From assembly GCF_040581485.1 (NCBI RefSeq), contig NC_090129.1, forward strand, positions 16,921,264-16,985,263: 64,000 bases of DNA, given 5' to 3'. Under the pieces are notes generated by a model. The model saw only the letters and a list, made by a program, of their open reading frames with translations, was not told where the DNA came from and made no database searches. The DNA is from Linepithema humile. Lineage: Eukaryota; Arthropoda; Insecta; Hymenoptera; Formicidae. Both the position numbers and the translations under genes were made by a program. How positions within the stretch are numbered: position 1 is the stretch's first letter; each line of letters opens with the position of its first letter. Below are positions 24,850 to 39,300 of the stretch, one piece after another.

Positions 24850-27800
24850 AAGATTGTGCAGATATTGAAAAATAATCATTCTTTGGGAATAATATTTCGA
24901 CTGTAGTGGAATATAACGCAATAATGTTACAATTAACATATAAAAACATAAGAAATAACGATGAGTTTTCGTTTATATAGACGGATTCTTTACATCAAGA
25001 ACAAAATAACGTATCTTATATCAAGGTAAAAAAACAATTTACTCTCGTCTAATACGTAGGTCCGTGCCCATAAATATTATTGCAAGGTTTTGGTCTGTGG
25101 GGTGACCATAACAGTTGCCATGATGCCCTCGAAGATCTCGAGATACGATGCTTTCTAGTAAAATAACAACCCTGCGGGCATCTCGGACCCCGGCCTTCCA
25201 TTCTTTCTCCAGCGCCCTTAGATAATTGGACTCCATGATTCTGTGCAAATACCACAGTAACAAACCAAACAGCATCCTCGTATACTACTGATGAAGAATA
25301 TGATCAACATACAAACAAGGTGCGCGCGAGATTAAAGTTGTAACAAAAATAAAAGTACGAATAAATTACAAAATATATCTTCTTTCACGAAAGTTAAAAA
25401 AATTAAATAATTTCTTAAACACAAAATATAAATTTTTAAAATAATTAGTACTGAAACTTATCGTAAATAAGTTTTATTGTAGTTTGTAAAATAATTACAG
25501 CAAAATAAAAATAATAATAGACAAATTACGAAATTACAGTATTTGTAAATAATTTGTTTGCAAATATCTTTATAAAGTAGCGCTTTTACATTTTAAAATT
25601 GCTTTCTTCATATTTCTGTCAATTCCTGCGATTGACGAAGAAATCAACAATATCTACATTCCATAAAAAAAGTAAATAAAAATTAATTAATTATGCACTG
25701 TCAGTACTTTACGCAATAAATAGTACAGTTGTGTGTCATTGATTATTATCCGTATTAATTAATTCCTTGTCGTTTCTGCTAGTAAGCACGGAACCTAACC
25801 TACGGCTTTCCCGTCGTCAACTTAAATTCCGATTAACTCTAAAAGCCTCGTCGCTGCCCTCGTAATGATCGACAGACACTAAAATTGCGGCTGTACAAAG
25901 CTGTCACAATGCCACACACACAACAATGCTTTTGGAAGATTCACAATATGCTCGGATTAAAGAGACGCCATTTTTTTCGTGCATCTACGATGTAAATATC
26001 GATTATCTCGTTTATCCGGATGATCTCCGCTGAGTGAAATTACCGTCTTGCCGTTTCCGAAGATTCGCGAAAAGCCTTTTCATCGGTGCAAAAGCACGTT
26101 TGAGTCATTTTAATCATAAAAAATTTCTTTCTGATTTTGAAGGGGTCTGTACTTGATATATCAAAAGTTGATAAAACTTTTTAGTTCCTTAAACAAAATT
26201 TTTCTTTGTTAAATTAATGAAAAAAATGTAAAATATAATTTTAATTGTGACACAAGTGCAAAAGAGACTTATATAAAATAGTAATCTATCATCACTTTTT
26301 TATTCGTCGGCTTTGAAGATTGTAAAATCATGGTTTTCCATTCGCTTAAATGGTGATCAGTTCTTTTTGTCGCAACTCTAGATTGTTTATAACGAGCGTG
26401 AAATTTAGCGGTCACTGACAGACAAGCCCCGAACTGGTTTTGCAACCACGAAATGGAAACGGCCGACGAGATAGACACGCACGATAGTGTCGCCGAAAGC
26501 GTTTATCAAGACCTTGCCGACCGTGTGAAACGTTCCTTAAATGCGTTCGGATTTCGTGGATGAACTCGCACAAAACTTATGATGTCTCATATAATTTCAA
26601 GACGTCGCACATCATAAGAGAATGAGTTTATATTTCAGCACTTTAATATTATTTTTTACATTTTTATAATAAGAAATAAAAGAATACAGTTTAATTACTG
26701 TTAAAAAAATTCGAATTTCACAGATAATTGTTTGATAAAAAGATTCAGTTTTAAATTGTAATGAGTGACAGCGCGCTCGAATGAAGGTTGATCTTTCGCT
26801 ACACACAACACAACGTAACGAATGGTGCTATTAAAAGTAACCTTTGCGATGTCGACGCTTTCGACGCGGCGGCTTATTCAGAGCTCCATTTTTAGCGGCA
26901 CATCGCGAGATCCTCTAAAGCGCCCCTGATGGCCCGTAACTCTGGCGAGAAAGCGATAATCCGTCAATACCATTACGCGCGGTACTTTCCATCGGTCAAT
27001 CGCGAAATCGCTCTGCTGCCGCGCGAATGAACGCGGCGCGGAACAGGCGCGTTTCAATTATTCGTCATTACGAATCGCGCCGACAACGAAATTACAACGT
27101 CGCCCGACACGTAAATAAATCCGATCGCGCGCGAATTACGCACCGCGTTTCCCCACTTCAATCAAGTTTGCGTTATAGAAAAAAAAGATACATGTATGCC
27201 AACCACGTGTTGTGTACTATCATATTTTATCCATAAATCGAACCACACAGCGCTTGCAAGTTTTATGTCGAGTTTAAACTCCGTATCAAATCGAAAAAAA
27301 TGGTCACAAATTGTATTGTTTCGTCGTTATTAAAAAAATACGAAATGTTTATAATTGTTGACTTTTTTATACACAGAATTGAAATCAATGCGCCGATAAA
27401 ATATATTCTTGAAAGCCATAAAGTTCATATTGCATTCTAATCGTTTCAATAGTTTTTACTTTGGAATAATTTTTATAAATAAAGACATTAATTTTTTATA
27501 TCTAATTTATACATATATCTTACATTGTATTAAATTTTAATGTTTTATATTTTAACAAACACAATCACAAAGTATAATTTTATTTATAATATAATTAATA
27601 ATTACGCAGGCACTAAATAATATAAAAATATTCTATCTTTTAGATATATCTAAAAAACATATATTTCTTATTTTCTCCAATATTATTCTTCAAATACTTT
27701 TGTTACAATCGCTTCTGTTCAAGCAAATCTAATCTGTCATTTGTGAAAGTTATTTGAATATGAAAGATTCCGTTTTATAATAAGCACAGCTAATCGTGTC

Positions 27801-30800
27801 ACAGCAAGTCTCTTGCTCACAGCAATCGGGAAAAATTCCGTAAATTGCGTTCATTAGATGACTGCCATAAGAATTGTTGTAGAAGAAACCGCGTTCTACC
27901 ACGATGCTGTCACGAAAAAATGCAATTGCTCTCGATACCGATTCGCGATCGAATTCGGAAAGGGCTGAGAGAGCGGACCGAGCGATATGTTGCACAGCGA
28001 GGGTGCGTAAATACGTATTACGTTACCACCGATGTTTGTACGTGCGAGGATATGAACAAACATGCGCTGCTCTGTGTACCCTAAATTGCCATTTATGAAA
28101 TTAAATTTCATGGTCTGCGGTGTACCAACTCTATATCCGGTTTGTTGAATCTTGCCAGCCTACGGATTGTCTCTCTCTTTTCATCCCTGTCGAGACTGAT
28201 TTTATATATCAATCGATAATTGTTGATTTTCGATGATAAACGTTAGATTTTTCGGCATTTGCTCTATTTGTCGACGTGAGTTTGTCGAATAAAGTTTTAT
28301 ATACCGTTACTTTTTATTTATAAACAAAATTATTAAGAAGCACTAGATATTCATATTTCAACATTCTCAATGTTAACATAAAAGTTTTTATTTTTCGAAT
28401 GTTTTATATTTCAGAATTTTTTAAAAAAGTTTTTTAGAAAAGTCGTGTAATAATCTTTTTTTAAATCCTAATAAAAAGGACAAAAATTGAAAGTAAATAA
28501 AATTATAAAATTAATAATGTTGTACAGAGCAGTCTTTATTATTGCATTAAAGTTAACATATTTTTATGAAAAAAATTAGAAGAACAGCATTACAAAGCAT
28601 TGTCGTATCTTTCGTACACCGCAATATCATTGATGTAGAAAAATGAACACTCATGGTGTTAGTAATTTTGGACCCAATGAAAAGTTGGAGAAAAGAATAG
28701 GAGGTACGCAGATGCGTGCGCGACACGTAATTAAATAAAAGGTCCATCAGTATAGTGGCTCTTCGAAGCCAACGCTAGGCGTCGACGCGATAGAACACTC
28801 AAGGGAGTCGCGATATGCCTTTGAATCAGCTGAATGCACGCGCATGCATCATTCTCGCGTTATAAACATGTGTAACGGGCGAGTCATTGATAAAGTAGTG
28901 GTTATGAATGACTCGGAGAATTGTTTGTTACTTCTTGTGAATAGAAAAGCCCCTTGTTACATAGAAAATACTTTTGAAATGTAATTTGATATTGTTTAAA
29001 AAGGAAAAACTAGTTCTTTGTGCTTGCTAATTAAAAATGTTATTTACCTTTGAAAATATAAGGTTACAAATTTTATTGACATACATATATCATGTATTGG
29101 TAAAATTTACCACTAAAATATTGAACTATCGAAATATTGAATAGAATTAAACTGATTTACTAATACGCTAAAAGAAATTGATGACATGACTAAAAATATG
29201 TTTAATTGGCAATCATATATCATTCACTTTGTTCAAATTTATATATGTAAATCAAACATATGTCAATAATATTAACAAATTTGATTAATTTTAAACAACA
29301 ATATATTTTTGTTGTTACATTTAATTTAGCAAAATAAATCTTATAGTTCTAAACAATTTATAATCAATTTAAATAGCAACAATGTTGAAACAATAAGTGA
29401 TGCAAATAATTAATAAATGAAATTGATTTAACATTATTTTATATTTACTAAAATTTAGTTGAGTTAAAAAATATTTTATTAATTTTACATGTTTTTAATA
29501 CACATATATCATTAATAATTTACATAGCTTTTCTTTTCTGAATAAATGGCTTGAAAAACTAATAGCAACAAGCGATAAATGCTCGTTGCATTCGGTGGCA
29601 TTTTAATAAAAATACAACAGCTAAGGAAACAATTCCCAGTGTGATCTAACCGATTTATCCAGGAAACGGAGAATTATTTCGCAATTCGTAACAGTCCTTA
29701 AACAATGACGTAGTGGCATTGAAATAATGATCGTTGCGTCGTGCGATCGAGGGCGATTTATCCGTTGAGATCAGGTGCACCGAAGGCAAAACTACCCCCC
29801 AGAAATGGATTGGATCGAATTCCAGAGGGCCCGGGGGTCGATTAGGGTGAAGCCAAACAGGAGAGGCGAGAGATTTCTCGAGAAAACGGAGCGACATCGC
29901 CCGTCTATCTCGATTTACCAAGAATCTCTCTGTTGCTCCTCGGTCATTTTCTTCCACCCCCGTTGAAGTTTCCCCAGTGCGTTCAAGCAAGCATGTTTCT
30001 CTTAACATTTCCATCGAATTCTTCCGCGTCATAAAGTACCGAATGAACGTTTTTCGTTACGTTTACGTGACTCCCTATTCTGTGATCGACTAGAGTTGAT
30101 AATTTCTTATAACGCATGGCGCTCTAATTATTTATCGTCATTCTTGTAATCTACAGATTCTATAAAATAAATAATTTAAATGTCATTGGTTTTGTTAAAA
30201 AAAATTTTAAAAAGATTATTGTTTTCATAATGTTTTAATTTGATTTAGCCACTACTTGTTTAAATTTATATAATTGTTATAAAGTATTAAAAAACGTAAT
30301 AATTGAATTTAAGTTTATACACTGATATAATAGTGCTAGATATTTAATTGTTTAATATTTAGTAAGATTAAAAAGAATTCTAGATTGCAAATATCCAGAC
30401 ATGTAAAATTGCAAAACAATCCAAAGCTCTAAAAATCTCATGTGAGAAACCGAAAAAGATCTTGTAAATATATACAGCGATAGAAAAATCCAAAAATCTA
30501 AACCAAACATCCAAGAATCCAACCGTCTAAGAATTCCAAGATTTGAAGCTCGAAAGATGGTTGAGACAAATTCCATTCGCGAACTTTATTCGCGATCAAA
30601 GCGAACGCTAGTATTATCTTTCGAGATGTCAAAATCAGTCCTCGGTCTCTATGTCTGGCTTCTACTGAGCGCTTCCTATATCGAAATCAAACGCTTGCCA
30701 CGATCGAGTAGCGACCGACCTGCAAGATGAAAGACGAGGGTGGGTAGAGGTTGGGTACCCAGCGAGGAGGGGTGTAGAATGAAGCAGGTATAGGTAATGT

Positions 30801-33800
30801 ACCAAAATTGCTTTACCGCCGGTCCATTTACCGAGATGAAAAGCACTCTCTGCCAAGTACACCGGTGGCCCCGACCAAGGGTTCATGGCAGCCCAGAAAC
30901 GCCGCCGTACCCTTCCACCCTTACGACGTAGCCCCGCTACGGCGACAAGGGTGAGAGGAAGGCGGAGCCCCTCTCTATTTCAGTTTGCAACCAACCCTTT
31001 CACCAATTTGGCGACATTGCCCGGCGTATAACTTTTGGCATGGCACTGACTACGACAGCGATCGAGCGACGTGTAATAGATTACACGTAAGTGGACGGCT
31101 ACACGAATAAATGTCGCGTGGCACATGTTATAGCGGCCGAAAAGAAGCGTCACGCAACGCCGGAAAACACAATAACCCAAAACTTGTCTAATAGATGACT
31201 CTGATTATTAATATTTTTAAATGTACCAAGCAACATAAGTTCGATAAACAATATCTAAATATCTCATTGTCGACAAATAACAAATACGTTTTTTCAAAAC
31301 AATAAAAATATCTCTGATAATATTATTCTAAATAATTTTTACGAAGAATTATAAAAAGTATTAAAATATTTAACATCCATGCCACGCCAATAAACGTATT
31401 TGGAGGCCGCAGAATTAACAGAGCGCACACGCTGCGCCTTTTTGCCTGAAATCTCTCACGAGTCGCGCACGTTCGTTAAACAATCATCACATCGGAAAGC
31501 AATCAATTACTCGCGAGAATTGGCATCCGACGTGTTACGTTAGATTATTGCGTTGCGACGCTAACCCGCGTCACGGCGCACAAGGGCCGTTTGTCATATG
31601 GCAAAGTCGTTACAGAGATGCGCCCGGTCGCGTTCGTCAGTGACGCAGTGAAGAGTAACTTTTGTGCGCGTTTTCTGCGGCCCGAGAGAGAGTAGAATGT
31701 CATTGTTGCGCGAGAGACGCGGTGGGTGACGGCATTGTCCTCCGTCACCTCCCTACTTCCTCCTCAACTCTCTTTCTACATGCTTTTCGCGCCTTTGACA
31801 ACGAAAATCGAAGAACTGAATCTTTTCCTCGCGACACTAAAATAAATTTTACAAAACGTATACTTGCGATATTTTTTATCGTTCTATATCATTGTGTAAT
31901 ATCGAGTACAAACTGCAGTAGAACGCTTGTTAATTTTTAGTTGACTTTACATAAGAGAAATCCTTTAAATTGTAATTATCTGTCCTTTCGACTGTATGCT
32001 CCATAATTTGAATTAATCTTTTTCTAGCAAAAATTTTTCAATATTTATATTTCTAAAAATATTTAATTTTATTCAGTTTATGTCCAATTAAATATATAAA
32101 TAGAATATATTTTAAATTTGCATTAAGTTTTTTTACTTTTTTTACTTTTATATGCGTAGCTGTTATATTTAAATTACCTTATACAATGAAAATTGCGTTT
32201 GATAGCTTTACGTTATAATGCAGTTTTACATTTTACTGACTTTATTATGTTTAATTACATTTGTTGGCTCTCGATGCATGTCATAAAGCATTTTTATTTT
32301 ACATCCTTTTTATATTATACAGCGTACACGGTAATCGAGTCACCCTAAATATGTCGGCATATTTAGTTATAATCGTATTAAGATTCGCAATCTATATGTT
32401 AAAAGCAGTTAATCGAGTCGTTTATTTTAAAAGTGGTGGTAGTTAAATTTTGAAACTAAATTTCAACTGTGTTACAGTACAAAAAAAGATACTACTATAT
32501 TCTTTTTTAATTTGATATTTAAAGTTTAAATATTGTCACCTATAAAAATAAATGTTACACTTTCAGAACATTGTTAGATAAATGTAGCTTACTTTAATTG
32601 CAACTTTTAATATATTGTGAAATATCTCACGGGATTTTATTGAGTGGATTTTATTGAATGGTACATAAAATATCGAACGTCCTATATTTCGAATATTTTA
32701 TAATATTATAAATATAATCGACAAATGTGGCATTTTGCTGTAGACATAAATACATTAAATGTAATATATTACTTTTAAACTCCCAATGCGAAAAAACTTG
32801 ACATATATCGCGCTCTTTCAGAGAGATACGTATTTATTAAACGGTGGAATATAAATTTAATATCCACGCATTTTCTACGCCGCTCCTCACGGGAAGCCTT
32901 TTCCGAAGGAAACACTTTGGGGACGGCATTGAGAAGATGTGAGGGTGCGAGAAAGTTTGTTCACGGGCGCGGCAATGAATGGCTGTACAAACTCGCGGTG
33001 CCATATCAACTCTACGAGCGTGGGAGTAGAATAAATCTAATTTGAAGGGTCGCACGATTCGTTTTTGAAGGCCCGTTGCCCGGGCTCGCGGCCGACCAAA
33101 GTCACATCCCTCGGGGTTGCTGGTGGCGATGACGGGTCTGCAGCCAGTCGTGATTTTCGTTATCGAGGCTATCCTTGCGCGCAACAGAACAACGTAGCCC
33201 GACGTGACAATGTCGCGCCCCGAATACACCTCTGTCGTCCTTTCCGCGCGTCGAGCAACACAATAAAAGCATTCAACCCTCTTTGCAAAGTGCTAAAATA
33301 TCAAGTTTTACGCGCGGTACTTTAGCAGAATTAAACATCACCTTTTTTTCAATTTTTTTCAGCCATTTTATATTATTGCCGTTAGTATTACGAATTGTTT
33401 CAATAGTAACCCCGTATTGCATTAAAAAGGAATTTTTCCAATGATAAAACGTGAAGCCACAAGTGCTGATAGAATGTCATTGGATCATTTTGTTTGCAAT
33501 GATTTGGCGGTGATGCTGATTTAGGCGAAATCTTACGAAATCTTGCAAAAGTCACTTTGCAAAGGTAGTTGTGGGTTTCTGTTTTAAGGGTTACCCACAT
33601 TGTCATTCCACATCTCCAAGCGGTCGTGAAGTGTTCTCCACTTACGCGGAACGCGGTTCTTTCATCGTTCTCGGGGGACCAGACCTTTCTTCTAGGGTCG
33701 TCGTGGTTTAAAGGGTAACCATGATTTTGCACTTTCCCGCATACATCGAGGGTCGCAACTGATACTTCTGTTTACGCCTCTTCGGGGAGACGCGCGCATT

Positions 33801-35860
33801 TTGCATTCCGAATTTGCAAGATCTGCTCTATCATCGAATAATTCAACATCTCTTTATGATTCTGAGATAAAAAAAAAGAAAGAGATACTTCGAAGAAAAG
33901 AAACGAGTGATTGCTGCTTGTTTTTATGTTTCAATATTTTTCATATTTGTTTTGTTGACGTTAAATCGATGCTCTTGATCGTCTCAATTCTATAGCTTTA
34001 AGATGAAGAAAACCAAATATCTTTGTTTCAAATGTTATTTTCGATTCACAGCACAGTTTCGACTTTATAATGTTCTAGTTCTGAGATATTAAAATAATTA
34101 TTTCTCTTGGTGTAAAAAAACTTATTTACTTAAAAATGTTTATTTTTTTTTTATAGATTAAATTTTCACCGTTTTCTTTCCTAGGAAGAATTTCTCCCTC
34201 TTTTTTATCTCGCATTTGTATCTCATCTATCTGTAAAGCAATTATTTCCCCTTCCTCGCCGTAAAATAGAAATCGTTCTAGATTACGAGAGGTGTAACAA
34301 AAGACGGTGGGAGCTTCACCATGATAGCTTTATTGCGTGATAGGCGTTTAAAGATTAATTCGCGGTATCCTCATAGCAATCGACGGTAAGAGGACGAGAA
34401 AGGATGGAGAAAGGGGAGGTAATCGGTCACGCAAGCAGAGATCGGGACTCCGCCGGCGAAGCGGAAATAAATGAACCAATACGAGAAAGGGGTTGAGAGC
34501 AATCGAGATAGGCGATGAGACCTCCAACGCACGTCTGATGAAAAGGGTTTATGGTGCGGACAGAAATCCCGCAGACAATAGCCGAATTAATTCCTTAAGG
34601 TCTAATCGGCCTGTAACAATTCTGATTTACCCGCTCGAGATCGAATTAGCTGGGGATCATTTCGAGTTGCGGATATCACCGGAACGTTTACCGCGTAATT
34701 AACGGCAGTTTGATCGATGATTTAAGGACCTTCAAGTACGTCTTTTTGTCCAGAAACGGCATTCTCTCTGATTTTACCTCATAATTCTTGACCAACTTTG
34801 AAATTCAGGTATTTTAGAGTAATAAGTATTTCACTGTAATGTTATCTAATTATAAAACTAGTACGTCAGATATGTTTTTGTTTAGTTAACTATTAGTGAA
34901 AGTATTTACATGACATATTGCGCAGTTAAATAAAATGATGAACAAAATTTATTTAAATAAAAAGAAAAATTTTCTCATAATACTAAAAAAGTATAGAAGA
35001 ATTTTATATACGACTGTAATTATCTGCAATTTTTCTAATTATGCGAGAATTTTATAATTATTCAACGAAATATGACTGGATAATTAAACGATTGCATCTC
35101 TAAATAGATTTGACAGAGAGAGTATTGTGAAGATTTGTCTAACTAATAAAATTTTGCCGTAGCTGTTAAAAACTAATTATGGAACTGTTTTCTTATAGAT
35201 ACGATAAGAACAATGTAATTAGAACTAAACTGGAAAAAAACTAAAATAAAAGACGGAATGTTAATACACTAATGTATTAGTACGCAACGTTAGCTTACTC
35301 GGCGTCTCCAGAATATTGCACGCTCTCGTCGTCGTGATGTTCTCGCGTTCTCTCTCACGGAGCAAACAAGCTTATTTAGTCCGACACTGCACGAGCGGCG
35401 CGGGCGGAATGCGGCGCGAATGCAAGGCGAAGGCAGCGAGCCACCTTCTATCGGCCGCGATAACCCGCGGCGACAGGGCATAGCGATTAGTGCTCTAAGA
35501 GTCCTCCCACCTTGTCCGCCTTTTTTCCCACTTTCGAAGAAAGGAGGAAATTAATACGGATCCTCGTATCCCGCGGTCCCATCTTGTCTTATCTCGTCCC
35601 TTATGGCCTGATGCCCGTGGTCACGACGGAACGTATCATCTTACTCCGTGGCTCTGGGCAGAGACTGGCTGAAGGAGTTTCGAGGAAAAATAATAACAGA
35701 GGTGAGAAGAGAGAGCCGGTCCTCGACGCACCCGATTACAGCACACTCCACCGGTGGATGCTGATATTCGCGATATTGCATAGTTTATCTGATTATTTCC
35801 ATAGAGTTGTTGTAAAAACGCATATACTATTTTAACTAATAAGCAAAAACACAATAATTT
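24850..35860. other. Long gene-free stretch
   Basis: AT-rich with several CpG-rich patches, chiefly 26830-27140, 31390-31740, 32870-33250 and 35290-35480. Larger minus-strand frames (25039-25275, 29655-30032, 32837-33229 and 33400-33732) were read and show no recognisable domain, signal peptide or paired splice sites. No inverted repeats or transposon ends were noticed. It may be intronic or intergenic. Confidence 0.4.
26830..27140. other. CpG-rich block
   Basis: Dense CpG, with GCGCG and TCGCG words repeated across 300 bases, between AT-rich flanks. No gene was recognised. It may be regulatory or an unrecognised exon. Confidence 0.35.
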
Positions 35861-35861
35861 G

Positions 35862-36350
35862 AAAATATAAATCTCTATCTACTTTTACAGTAGTTTTATA
35901 ACGGTTATAGCTTAAGCGCAAATCTCTTCTTTCCTTTTTTTTCTGTAATGACAATTCTTCTCTTCTTCTTTTGTAATTATGATAAATTTTTTTTAGAATG
36001 AATATTGAATGTTTTTATGAATTCAAAAATATAAATCTCTTCTACAGTTTTATAATAATTATAGCTTAAGCGCATATCTCTTCTTTCCTTCTTCTTTTGT
36101 AATTATGACAATTTTTTTCTTTTTTTTTTGTAATTATAATAAATTATTTTTAGAATAAATATTGAATGTTTTTATGAATTTGAAAATATAAATCTCTATC
36201 TACTTCTATATAATAGTTTTATAATAATTATAGCTTAAGCGCAAATCTCTTCTTTCTTTCTTCTTCTGTAATTATAACAATTCTTCTCTTCTTCTTTTGT
36301 AATTATGATAAATTATTTTTAGAATAAATATTGAATGTTTTTATGAATCA
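35862..36350. repeat. Three-copy tandem repeat, about 160 bp per unit
   Basis: Units start near 35862, 36028 and 36182. Each runs from AATATAAATCTCT through TATAGCTTAAGCGCA, pyrimidine-rich CTTCTT stretches and TTTTAGAAT to TTGAATGTTTTTATGAAT. The second unit is slightly shorter. Differences are mostly length changes in the pyrimidine runs. No coding capacity. Confidence 0.85.
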
Positions 36351-36354
36351 ATGC

Positions 36355-39300
36355 GCAAAAATTAATGGCTTTGCGTTTGTAGTATTAATTCTCAAACATC
36401 GTATATGCTAGCCACTTATTCGTGAAAGTAGGCGTACATGTAATTATACCCTTACTTGCCCACGCACATGAGTACTTATATTACAAATGGCAAATCCGAA
36501 TTAGCATCCCCGTCGCCATTTCTTAGATCGCAAGAAATTGTAGCGTGTTGGTCGTCTGGTGTATAATACAAAAGTCCACAACATCGGTATTTCTTCGATG
36601 TCGGGAAAATTTGTCTACCGGCGGTCATGCACGCGATCCCTGAGAAATCTAAGCTATAATGTGCACCGGCGGTGATTGTTATCTTAATACCAACGGATCG
36701 GCCAAGCAGCAGGTTCTTTGTAATCGAACAACGGAGCTTGGCGGATGATTACAGGCAAGAAACTTGTCGAGTAACCTGGATTGCGCTAGTGCCTAAACGA
36801 CAATGACCCTCTTTGCTCAATGAATGACCATCAGCTGCTACAGAGTAATCGTCTGTCATCAGCAGGTCGCTGCTGAAAGGAATTTCTACTGGGTGTGATC
36901 ACTACAAAACAGGTCGCATTTAATTTAATTAGGTCAGATATGTGTACCGACATTTCCACTAATTTTACGAACAGTTTAAGAATCGATAAGTGTTAAGAAT
37001 AACATGTCATTAACTACATTAAACTTAATTATTGTTTTATTATATTTATTTTTTCTACATTTTTGCACGCGAAACGAGTATTTACAATATTGTAATATCA
37101 ATAAATTATCAATTTTACAATAATACTATTATATTATGATAATGCATCATATGACATTTAAATTTCTAACGCACATTAAATGGATTAAAAAAATCCTTAG
37201 TAGATTGTCCATTAAAATAAATTTTACCCCCGCAAATATTTTGAACCAATATTTTATTGACATAGTAACAAAGATGACCCAAACAATTCTGCGTTTAGTT
37301 TCGTATTCACGACCCGATACCGCACGATAATTTGCGGAAGCCGCGTACGGCCGGAACGCAAAACCGTAATTGATAACCACGCGACTCGCAAGTAAACGAT
37401 GAACCGAGTGCATCATCGAAGCGCGGGATTGCAGCAGGAACCTCTGATGACGGCGAATCAAACGGCGCTCCGGGGCAAACCGCAGTTCCGGACGTTTTCG
37501 TGATTGGCGCCGGGGCAAGTCGCGAGCGAGCCGCGCTCGCCCGGGGATGATGGAATTTAATAAAGAGAGTGATTACGCCGGCCGCAAATCAGCATCGAAA
37601 CGCATTGACGTGACGCTGATGAATCGCAGCCAAAGCCCCGCGGCACGGCCGCGACCGGACCTCGCTTCTCTCGCTCTCGCGGGGCTTCGGGGCCGGCAAG
37701 ATAAACCAATTCAATTACGCGCCCCCGTGAAACGCGCATCCTGCGCGGAACACCGGGCTCGCGGCTCCACGCGGACCATGGTAACACAGGCACAGAAATT
37801 AAATGAAATACGACAATGACCGAACATGAGCTTCCAGGGGGGTCGTGTACAATAATGATGCCACGTACGGATATTATAAGCTGATTATTATAAGCGATGC
37901 ACCCGTGGCGCGCGCTCGCCGTAAACGTAAACTACTCGTTGCAATTTGCGTCGAGTAAATGTGTCTGATAAAAAAGCGGAAAGGAACGCGACGTGTCATG
38001 GACTTTGCATCCTTGCACATCACACTGCTATATATTGTAGTAAGGATTTTATTGCACTTAACATCTTTTCGTCTTATAGTCGACCGATTTGTGCGAACAA
38101 TGTGTCGAAACGGTTTAAAGTATCACAGTTCAATGTATCACAGTTATATGTCTATTTTTGAAAAAAAAATTGACCAGTTATTTTGGTTTATAAACTTTAA
38201 ATAATTTATTATTATTATAGAACTTTAAAAAGTTATGTTGGAACACTAAAAACTCAACAGCCAAGAATCTCATATAAATGAATATTGAAATATTCAAATC
38301 AATTATCCAACTATGTTTCGTGATCCAAAAGTATTAAGATACTTTGTGATAAAATCAAACTTGTAAAACTTGGATTCAGGGTTGTTTGCCCAACGTGAAT
38401 CAAGCGCAACGCCAAGTTGAATCAATTGATCTGATGACATGATCAACAAACGACGCAACACGGTGTCCGCTAATGAAATTGAACGTCCAATAAAGACAAA
38501 GAAGATTTGAAGGGAGCTTCTCCGCGATTGCTATTCTCGTCGGCGAAAGAAGAGGGAGACTCTCGATGAATAGAACGACGCAGAAGGATACAGTAAAGAG
38601 AAACGTCATTACACGTTATATCAACACGCATGCGAGACAACGATTAGCGAAACGTTTAAGGGCTCACTGAATCAAGGGAGCCCTGAAACACGATCCAGAT
38701 AAGACGAGAAGAAGTCTCGAAGGAGAAGGAAGGAAGATATTTGTTGCTGACTCTTCTGTGGCACAAAGATCCGCGAGACGATTACCGTGGAAAGAAGGGG
38801 GGAAAAAGAAAGACAAGAAGTATTTATTATTCGAAGAGGTATTCTAAAAGAACACAGAGGCCGCACATATGATACGAAAGAAGTGGCTGGTATGCAGAGA
38901 TCTTTTTGAGTGTGACAATCGATCTAAAAACTGATAATGAGCATTGTGTTGTGATATTCGGAATCGTTGTTGATATGTACACAGTTCACGAGACGTTAGA
39001 GAGAATCAGCGATGACACATAAAGTCGATCGTTAGAGAGAATACGTACGAGAGAACAGAGCTATGAGACAAAGACGAAATGTTAGAAGTGTTGACAGAGT
39101 TTTTTAGAAGACGGCCGAAAATTCGAGAAATCACGATGAATAATGGACGATGATTTCTGCGGTGATTGCGGCGATCGCGAGTGTAACGCTTAATTTCAAC
39201 AGACGATGATTGTATTTTTACTATTTTTAACGTATTATTAATTTACTAGCTGCATATTTTGTCGTTTAATATATTAAATATATAAGGAATGTTCACGTTT

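Noticed and set aside
25039..25275. 78-codon minus-strand frame beginning with a hydrophobic segment
   Set aside because: No known family; a second frame is open over the same bases; a CpG-containing patch explains the lack of stops.
29655..30032. 125-codon minus-strand frame
   Set aside because: Mixed composition but no recognisable family, and a shorter plus-strand frame is also open in the same GC-richer patch; not enough to call a gene.
33400..33732. 110-codon minus-strand frame
   Set aside because: Plausible amino-acid composition, but no domain, no paired splice sites and no second exon found by eye.
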